Source of the DNA: Berberis thunbergii
Taxonomy: Eukaryota > Streptophyta > Magnoliopsida > Ranunculales > Berberidaceae
Assembly: GCA_003290165.1 (NCBI GenBank)
Contig: QNQO01006214.1
Coordinates: forward strand, 1-64,000
DNA length: 64,000 nt
Direction of reading: 5' to 3'
The notes beneath the pieces were generated by a model. That model was not told the DNA's origin. It saw nothing but the letters and a program-made list of their open reading frames with translations, and searched no databases. Positions 58,089 to 64,000 of the stretch are shown here, in pieces (position 1 is the first letter of the stretch; every line of letters begins with the position of its first letter). The position numbers and the translations under genes are program-made.

Positions 58089-59400
58089 TTAGGAAACATC
58101 AGACAGAACTGCTCTAGCTTCTAATAACCCACGCGATATACTCTCCATGACTGATATACTCTCCATGACTGTATCTTCACTTTCCATGAGAGATACCATC
58201 AGTTTAACACCTGCTATCTTCTCCTGCAAACAACACAAATTACTTAATGGAAAAAACAGCTTTGAGACAGACAAAGTGAATAAACAGGTAGGGTTTGCAG
58301 TAAGAGGTACGAGGCGGACAAAGGAAATAAACTGCTACGGTTTGTAGTAAGAGCTGTGAGGTGGACATAGCAAATAATACGTGAGGTACTTCTAGGCCAG
58401 AAAATGAGTTTCAGTTATAGATGGCCATAAACCTTCTCTGATCCTTTTTTAAGAGCTTTTACAGAAAGTTTGAGCAGATCCAATGCAGATGGAAGAATTG
58501 TAGATTTGAGATGGTACACTGCAGAGAATAAGAATTGAATGCATGCAGCTCTGATATCTGAGTTTGTTATTATCTGCTTCATTGCCAACTTTATCAAGAG
58601 TCAAGACCAATTACTGTGAAGATCACTACAATATGGTCTTGAGAAATATTTTCAGAGATCTGGTATCATTCATCCTGAAAACAAACGTACCTACACTGAA
58701 CGAATGAGAACTGGAAGAATTTTGTAAGCTAGTGGTTTCTTTCCAGAGGTTGAGATCTTTTGGCAAGCACTAATTAGGACATTTGCCATGCACAAATGAA
58801 GTGAGAAAGGTATTGATGTAGTAGCCTCTGACTCATCATCCGATTTGCTAATCAACTTATTCTGACCAACAGCTGCTTTGCTTTTATCATTTGTTAATTT
58901 CTGGATCACACAACTGAGCACTGAATTCCCTGAAAATGCATTTCCTGCAATTATCAACACAGACGAATAACAAGACTAAATAAAGGAATATAAAAGATGC
59001 TTATGGTGGTAATAGTCTTTCAGGTTGTTAAGGAAAATAAGAGCAAACCATTAGACTTCTCAGTTGAAATGCCAAATCTCATTGTACTAGAATAATTGGC
59101 TACTCGAGGAGACTAATTCTGCACATATCATCAATGCAACCATGTTGTGCTTTGGACACTGAGATGATTTACAAAGAGCCTTTTCGAAATTTGCATTTAG
59201 CATTGGTAGACTATTTTGTTGTGAAGAAAACGTAACACGAACCAGTGATAAAATAGAGAAAAAATCAGTTTCTTACCTTCGTCACCATCAACAGAGAGCC
59301 ATAGCAATACACTCCAGTATAATTCTTATATTGTGAATATCAGGGAAATTAGCTGGAACGATGCCCCTTACCTGAAGTCAATAGAGGAATGTTAAGTGCA
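58089..59400 (-). CDS. 3' exons of a HEAT/ARM-repeat-like gene, partial
   Basis: Exons on the minus strand can be joined in phase: one ending at 59372 (ALNIPLLTS), 59277-59324 (LYWSVLLWLSVDGDE), 58691-58944 (GNAFSGNSVLSCVIQKLTND ... LAYKILPVLIRSV), about 58433-58573 (SDIRAACIQFLFSAVYHLKS ... KALKKGSEK) and 58089-58223 (EKIAGVKLMVSLMESED ... ARAVLSDVS, stop). The helical, Leu-rich text resembles plant ARM/HEAT-repeat proteins, perhaps of the At3g57570 type, but this is from memory. Oddities are an in-frame TAG at 58691-58693 directly before a splice donor, and an 18-nt duplication encoding VMESIS twice. Upstream exons must lie beyond the CACTA insertion, outside the window. It may be a damaged allele. 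Confidence 0.55.
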
Positions 59401-59559
59401 TTACATGAAAGGATTATTATTATTTTTTTGAAAAGCATTCTTCAACATAAGATCGTTTACCACAAGAAGTGCAAACTGAAAAGAGGCAACACTTCATCTT
59501 CAGCATATCATGACAACATATGGCCTGCTCCAACTGTGATTGGATAATTGGTAACAGAA
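59401..59559. other. Intron or flank of the HEAT/ARM-like gene
   Basis: Short stretch between the last recognisable exon and the CACTA terminus. The bases gaa (59557-59559) would be the left 3-bp TSD copy. Confidence 0.35.
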
Positions 59560-59960
59560 CACTACACCATTATTGGCATTCTGTAACGATAGTTAGTATC
59601 ATATTTTTAGTGATACTCATTGTATTAAATTGTATCATGTATTTTCTGTTACTATTCAAAATTGTAACATTGTTAAAGTGTCATGTGACATTCACGTGTA
59701 AAAAAAATGTGTTACTGATTGGTGGGAGAAAAACATTTGGAATAAAAATTACATTTATAAAAAAAATGTGTTACTGTTCCTCGAGAGGGGAATCGATTTG
59801 AAAAAGCTCCATTATCAGTTTTCACTTGGTCGTCTCTCTCCCTTGTTCAAAATCTCTTCAACGAAGGCGATTTAGGGTGTTACTGATACTCAAGAGTGGA
59901 ATCGAATCCTAATTTCTTCAACGAAGGCGATTTTAGGGTTTCGAATCGCTCTTTCAAGAT
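59560..59960. repeat. CACTA terminus and subterminal repeats
   Basis: Terminal CACTACACC followed by at least seven GTTAC/GTAAC motifs. The phrase aaaaaaaatgtgttactg occurs twice (about 59701 and 59761), and cttcaacgaaggcgat occurs twice (about 59857 and 59917). Confidence 0.6.
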
Positions 59961-61373
59961 TTCAACTAAATTGTGCTCGATGATCAGCTTCGCAGAAGAA
60001 TTGTAAGTCATCTCTCTCTTGTTCCGTCTTTCGCCATTTCTGTATCTCTTCCAAGTTCATTTACTCGATCTAGATCTGGTGTGGTTTCATGAAGTTGGCT
60101 CTCTAATCGACTTCGCATTTGTTGCAGATTGAGTCACTCGTCTGCAATCAACTTCACATTTGAGCAATCGATGGCTCTCTAATCGATCTCAGAAACAATT
60201 TAGGGTTAATAAGGTGATTTCTAATCTCTATTCTTCCTCACATTTGTACAATCGATGGCTCTCTAATCTTCTCCATCTCTCTAATCGATCTCAGAAACAA
60301 GCGAGCTCATAAATCGACTCTCAGAGTAATCGATTTCTAATCTACTCCTGCTCTCCAATCGATCTCTCACTTTATCTTCTCCAATCGTTCTCTCTTATTT
60401 GTGGAAACCCTAGCTCTTGCTAGAAGTTGAAGGTGAGTTCTCTTATATGCATTTCTGTTGGTTCTGAACTTCTATAAATACCATCCCAAATTTATACTAT
60501 ATTTATGCTCTGAATTTGAAATGAACTTTAATATCCATGGTTAATTTGAAAGTTCATTTCAAATGCTCTGTTTTCCTCCATTTTGATGATATTGGATGCA
60601 AATGTTCTGTGTTTTCTTACATTTGAAGTGAAATGAAGTGTTTCTACTTCCTCCTACTACTCTTTTGATGATAGTTTGATGAAGTCTTTGAGAATAGATG
60701 AGGTTTACAAAGAAAATGAAATTCAGAAAACGATCCTAGGATACTCGTGTGTTTGGTTTTGATTGATCTTAGTCTACTCTTTTAATTTTGTTTAGATTAC
60801 ATGTTTGTTTTTAGATTTAAGCTATACTTAAATCTGGTAAATCACAAAAATAAATTTGATAAGGAAATGCTTGAAATAATATTGATTGGTAAAGTTTACA
60901 AATATCTAGGAATGGGGTAATGATTAGATGAAATTTAAGGACAAAACACATTGATTACCCACTACTGCACTCATGTAGTGGATGATCTGATGAGGCCCAA
61001 CTCCAAATGTACTATTCTGTGATAATCATCTCCATGGCTCTGTAAAAGATGCGGATTATATATAGGTTTGGGATGTGGAGTAATCTTGTTTATATGGAGT
61101 ACTTTTAGAATTGTATATATGAAGAATCAGTTTATCCAGAAAAATCAATGTTTGGTAGTGATAGTGCAGTGCAACTGTTTATTGTTGCTAAAGGTTATCA
61201 GGGTAGTGTAGTGAGGCCTAGTTCTCCTAACTATAGAGATAAGTTTTTTTTTTTTTTTTTTCTTTTTCTTTCTGTAGTGAGGCCTAGTTCTCCTAACTGT
61301 TTATTGTTGTTTATTGTTGCACAAGAAGTTTGACGGTAAGAAATGGAGAAAAGGGAATAGAATAGTACAATAG
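59961..61373. other. CACTA 5' region, no coding sequence recognised
   Basis: CT-rich sequence with repeated words atcgatggctctctaatc (60168 and 60252) and related phrases, then AT-rich DNA. A direct repeat gtagtgaggcctagttctcc is at about 61207 and 61275, separated by a T17 run. It may be the transposase 5' UTR/intron or further nested repeat. Confidence 0.4.
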
Positions 61374-62640
61374 ATGTGGAATATTCCTAGTCCAAGAACT
61401 AAGCAACAAAAATGTGTCATGTTATGTGTTGAATTATTTGGAGAGAGAGAGATAGTGAGAGATGGAGATTATTATTGCTCAATTATTAAAGGAAATACCT
61501 TCCAAGTTCTACAGGACATAGAAGAAGGAGAAATAAATTCTCAAGAGGAACAAGAGGAGGTGGGTGAGAACATTATAGTGACTCAAATCAAAACAGCAGA
61601 AGGAACATGTGAATTTGCAGAGTAATAAAGTGTGGAGTGGATATTTAGATGTCAATGACATTCAAGACATGGTAGTGGAAAGTGGAGAAAACGGTCAGTG
61701 TGTGCAATATATGGATGAGAATCCTTTGAAGTAAAGTGTTTGCTCCAGATGTGCATAATGATAATATTAGCATGCAGGTAGAGGCGAGGCAAATGCCTGA
61801 CTCTTCTTAGCAGGATGGGACTCATTTGAGTGTGCAAGAGGCTAGTAGGGTGGAAGACCAGATAGTTACTAATGCAGAACACGAACCCAAAAAAGTAGAC
61901 AAGCACCATAGGGATGCGTTTTGGGATGATGGGGAAGGTCAAATAACATGAGGAAGAGGAACATGAACATGTCAACCCAGTGTTTAAACCCCCTTACACT
62001 CCAATCTAAAACAACCCAGGAAAAGTGTCAAGAATGATGATACCTTTATGGAATGGGCTGAGCTAGCAGTATTGCAGGGCCATGGTCCATAGCAGGAGAC
62101 TTTAACTGTGTAGCCAATACAACTGAAAAAGTAGGGGGTGCCCCTGCTAGTCTGCAAGATCTAGAAGAACTGAAATAATGTTTTCAATCTTGTGATGTGC
62201 AAGATATCCGGAGTAAAGGTGATTTTTTCACTTGGGGGTCCAGTAGACATGCCTCAAATACTAGAATTCTGGCAAACTTGGTAAATGGCTTGTCAACAAG
62301 GAGTGGCTAGATAGATTCCCTCATGCTGAAGTTGAATTCATTGAATCTGGATTATCAAATCATAGTAGCTCCATTTTGAGCTGGTTCGTTTTAATAATTG
62401 TCCTAGGTCATTCAAAATTTTCAATGCTTAGTGTTCAGAACCAGATTTTAAAGATATCATAAGGAGATATGGCGGTGTAGTTATAGGCACCCCCTTTTAT
62501 GTAGTGGAAAGCAAGCTAAAGGAGTTAAAAAAACAAGCTAAAGACATTGAGTCAGTCAAATTTTCTAACATTGTTCCCAATGCAGACAACTGAAGAATGA
62601 ATTGCATAGCATTTAATTATTCCAATTCTTATCTTTAAAA
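61374..62640 (+). mobile_element. LINE fragment nested in the CACTA element
   Basis: The first part encodes a LINE ORF1-like C-terminal segment (NTFQVLQDIEEGEINSQEEQ). The second part resembles the AP-type endonuclease of plant L1 ORF2: GPWSIAGDFNCVANTTEKVG at about 62080, GDFFTWGS near 62220, then WLDRFPHAEVEF and GLSNHSS. It is followed by the next ORF2 segment (DIIRRYGGVVIGTPFYVVES). The frames are interrupted and most of ORF2, including RT, is missing. It is a dead fragment in the same orientation as the CACTA transposase. Confidence 0.65.
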
Positions 62641-62743
62641 TTATATTGCTCAATTATTGCAGGTAGGGCGTGTTTTGTAGTCAAAATACTGTATTATTTT
62701 TGGTGTACTAAGGTTATATAGTATACCTTGGATAGCAAAGGAA

Positions 62744-64000
62744 ATGACTTGGCACCTTCGAGCAGAATCCTCTTCCAGTGTCATCCGTCATCCTATGGAT
62801 TCGTCTGCATGGAAATCTGCTAATAGGAAGTGGCCGGATTTTGCAACGGAAGGACGTAATGTTCGCCTTGCAATATCAATCGATGGTTTTAATCCACATG
62901 GCACTCTTAGTAGCACCCATAGTTGTTGGCCGGTAACTGTGGTGCCTTATAATTTGCCACCTTCTTTGTGCATGAAAAAGAGGTTTGCCATGATGTCGAT
63001 ATTGATACCAGGGCCAAAGGCACCAAGCAAGGACATTGATGTATACTTAGAACCATTGATAGATGAACTGAAGCTTTTGTGGTTTGAGGGGATAATAACT
63101 TATGACTCGTTCACCAAAACCAATTTCACTTTGAAAGCTATGTTGATGTGGGGGATTCATGATTTTCCCGCATATGGGACTTTATCAGGTTGCGTAACAC
63201 ATGGTTACTTTGCTTGTCCAGTTTGTGGTGAAGAAACTGAATCTGAACGTCTTGAGAGTAGTAAAAAGTTATGCTATCGGGGACATCGTAGATTTCTTCC
63301 CCAAAGTCACAGGTTTAGAAGGGATAAACGCAATTTTAATGGAAAGGTTGAAGATCGTCTAGCTCCACAACGTTTATCCGGTGTAGATATTGAGCAGAAA
63401 GTGACTAACATCAAGATGAAAATTAGTAAAGGAAAGTTTCCCGTGAATAGAAAACGCAAAAGGAATGATGATGGTGGTAATGAGGTTGAAAATACCTCGA
63501 GTGCTTGGTATAGAAGGTCGGCACTTTTTATGATCATTTTTCTCCTAATAGGTTGATGAAGAAGTACAAGGAGTATGCACGCAATAAAAGGTACATTGAA
63601 GGAAGCATTGCACAAGCATACCTCGTAGAGGAATCTAGTATCTATTGCAAGGAATACTTGCCAAATCCAACTAATGGAAAGCGAAAATCCACCGCTGAAG
63701 ACTTTCTAGATGAAAATATTGAGTGTGTTGATGAGGGTCCTTTGGGAGAAGGGAAGGATTTCAAGTTAACCCAAATACAATTCGTTCAAGTACGTAAATG
63801 GGTTTTGGATCGCTACCATCAGGTATATGAGTGGAAAAGGTAAGATAATTATTTTTATATAAAAAATAAAAGTTTAGTTATTCACTTTCTAGATGCACTT
63901 TTTATAATGATGCTCTTGCAAATAATGTAGGAGGTATGAATCTTATTTGGAGTTTGGGTGTAGCCGGAAAGGAAGTACATTGAAGGATACAATTCAATTT
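62744..64000 (+). pseudogene. CACTA TNP2-type transposase (Transposase_21), damaged and partial
   Basis: Transposase of the En/Spm class, which cuts at CACTA termini. The frame shows MTWHLRAESSSSVIRHPMDS, then WPDFATEGRNVRLAISIDGF, WPVTVVPYNLPPSLCMKKRF, LIPGPKAPSKDIDVYLEPLI, HDFPAYGTLSGCVTHGYFAC and CPVCGEETES, the conserved PF02992 order. Near 63520-63560 the frame shifts and jumps to the much later segment KKYKEYARNKRYIEGSIAQA. About 250 residues usual in TNP2 (including the HNLDVMHIEKN region) are absent. A GT-AG intron (63840-63930) joins YEWKR to RYESYLEFG, which continues to the window end. The N-terminal part before MTWH is displaced by the LINE. It is unlikely to be active. Confidence 0.8.
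63840..63930 (+). other. Intron in the TNP2-like gene
   Basis: Donor AAAAG|gtaag and acceptor aatgtag|GAGG; splicing keeps the frame open (EWKR-RYESYLEF). Confidence 0.6.

Larger units (their letters stand above)
59560..64000 (+). mobile_element. CACTA (En/Spm) element, left part
   Basis: The element begins CACTACACCATTATTGGC at 59560 and runs off the window. The first 400 bp hold repeated GTTAC/GTAAC words in both orientations (for example near 59585, 59648, 59668, 59713 and 59773), as expected for subterminal transposase-binding repeats. A TNP2-type transposase is encoded on the plus strand from 62744. A LINE fragment is nested between. It is inserted upstream of the recognisable exons of the HEAT/ARM-like gene, probably in an intron. 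Confidence 0.78.

Overview
The window is eudicot nuclear DNA. It holds a single-exon LRR-extensin (LRX) locus, a 24-exon beta'-COP gene with canonical GT-AG introns, the 3' end of a HEAT/ARM-like gene, and a dense nest of plant transposable elements (Ty1/copia, a Ty3/gypsy Tat-like derivative, TRIM, Pack-MULE, CACTA and LINE). No species can be named from the sequence alone.

Layout. 1-5.1 kb: an LRX cell-wall gene on the minus strand (2165-4789), almost perfectly recognisable but broken by at least eight single-base indels. 5.1-10.9 kb: intergenic DNA with two local duplications and one promoter-like stretch. 10.9-22.9 kb: an intact coatomer beta' (COPB2) gene on the minus strand, 917 codons plus stop in 24 exons, whose first coding exon is only the ATG. 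One intron holds a LINE remnant. 23.3-24.4 kb: a 1,065-bp Pack-MULE with ~85-bp TIRs and a 9-bp TSD, carrying exon 1 of a type-B response regulator. 24.4-31.1 kb: AT-rich repetitive DNA with a 316-bp duplication and a probable inverted-repeat element. 31.1-38.5 kb: a 7.3-kb Tat-like gypsy derivative on the minus strand, with gag, no visible pol, a broken antisense ORF and a 5-bp TSD, itself interrupted by a TRIM with its own perfect TSD. 39.3-57.5 kb: a head-to-tail array of three copia units sharing four LTRs. 58.1-59.4 kb: the last exons of the HEAT/ARM-like gene (minus strand). 59.56 kb to the window end: the left part of a CACTA element with a TNP2-type transposase and a nested LINE fragment.

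The most unusual structure is the copia array. It is bordered on both sides by the same 614-bp host segment (38667-39280 and 57458-58071) instead of a 5-bp target-site duplication. The right junction lies 2 nt short of the LTR terminus at a TCAA microhomology. LTRs 1 and 2 share one variant, LTRs 3 and 4 another, and the third unit is diverged and frameshifted. This fits unequal exchange between two copia insertions 614 bp apart, just downstream of the stop codon of the HEAT/ARM-like gene. Aberrant integration or an assembly error are the alternatives.

The cellular genes do not form a pathway: COPB2 acts in COPI vesicle coats, LRX in cell-wall integrity, and the HEAT/ARM-like gene is of unknown role. 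No tRNA, rRNA, CRISPR array or bacterial-type operon was seen.
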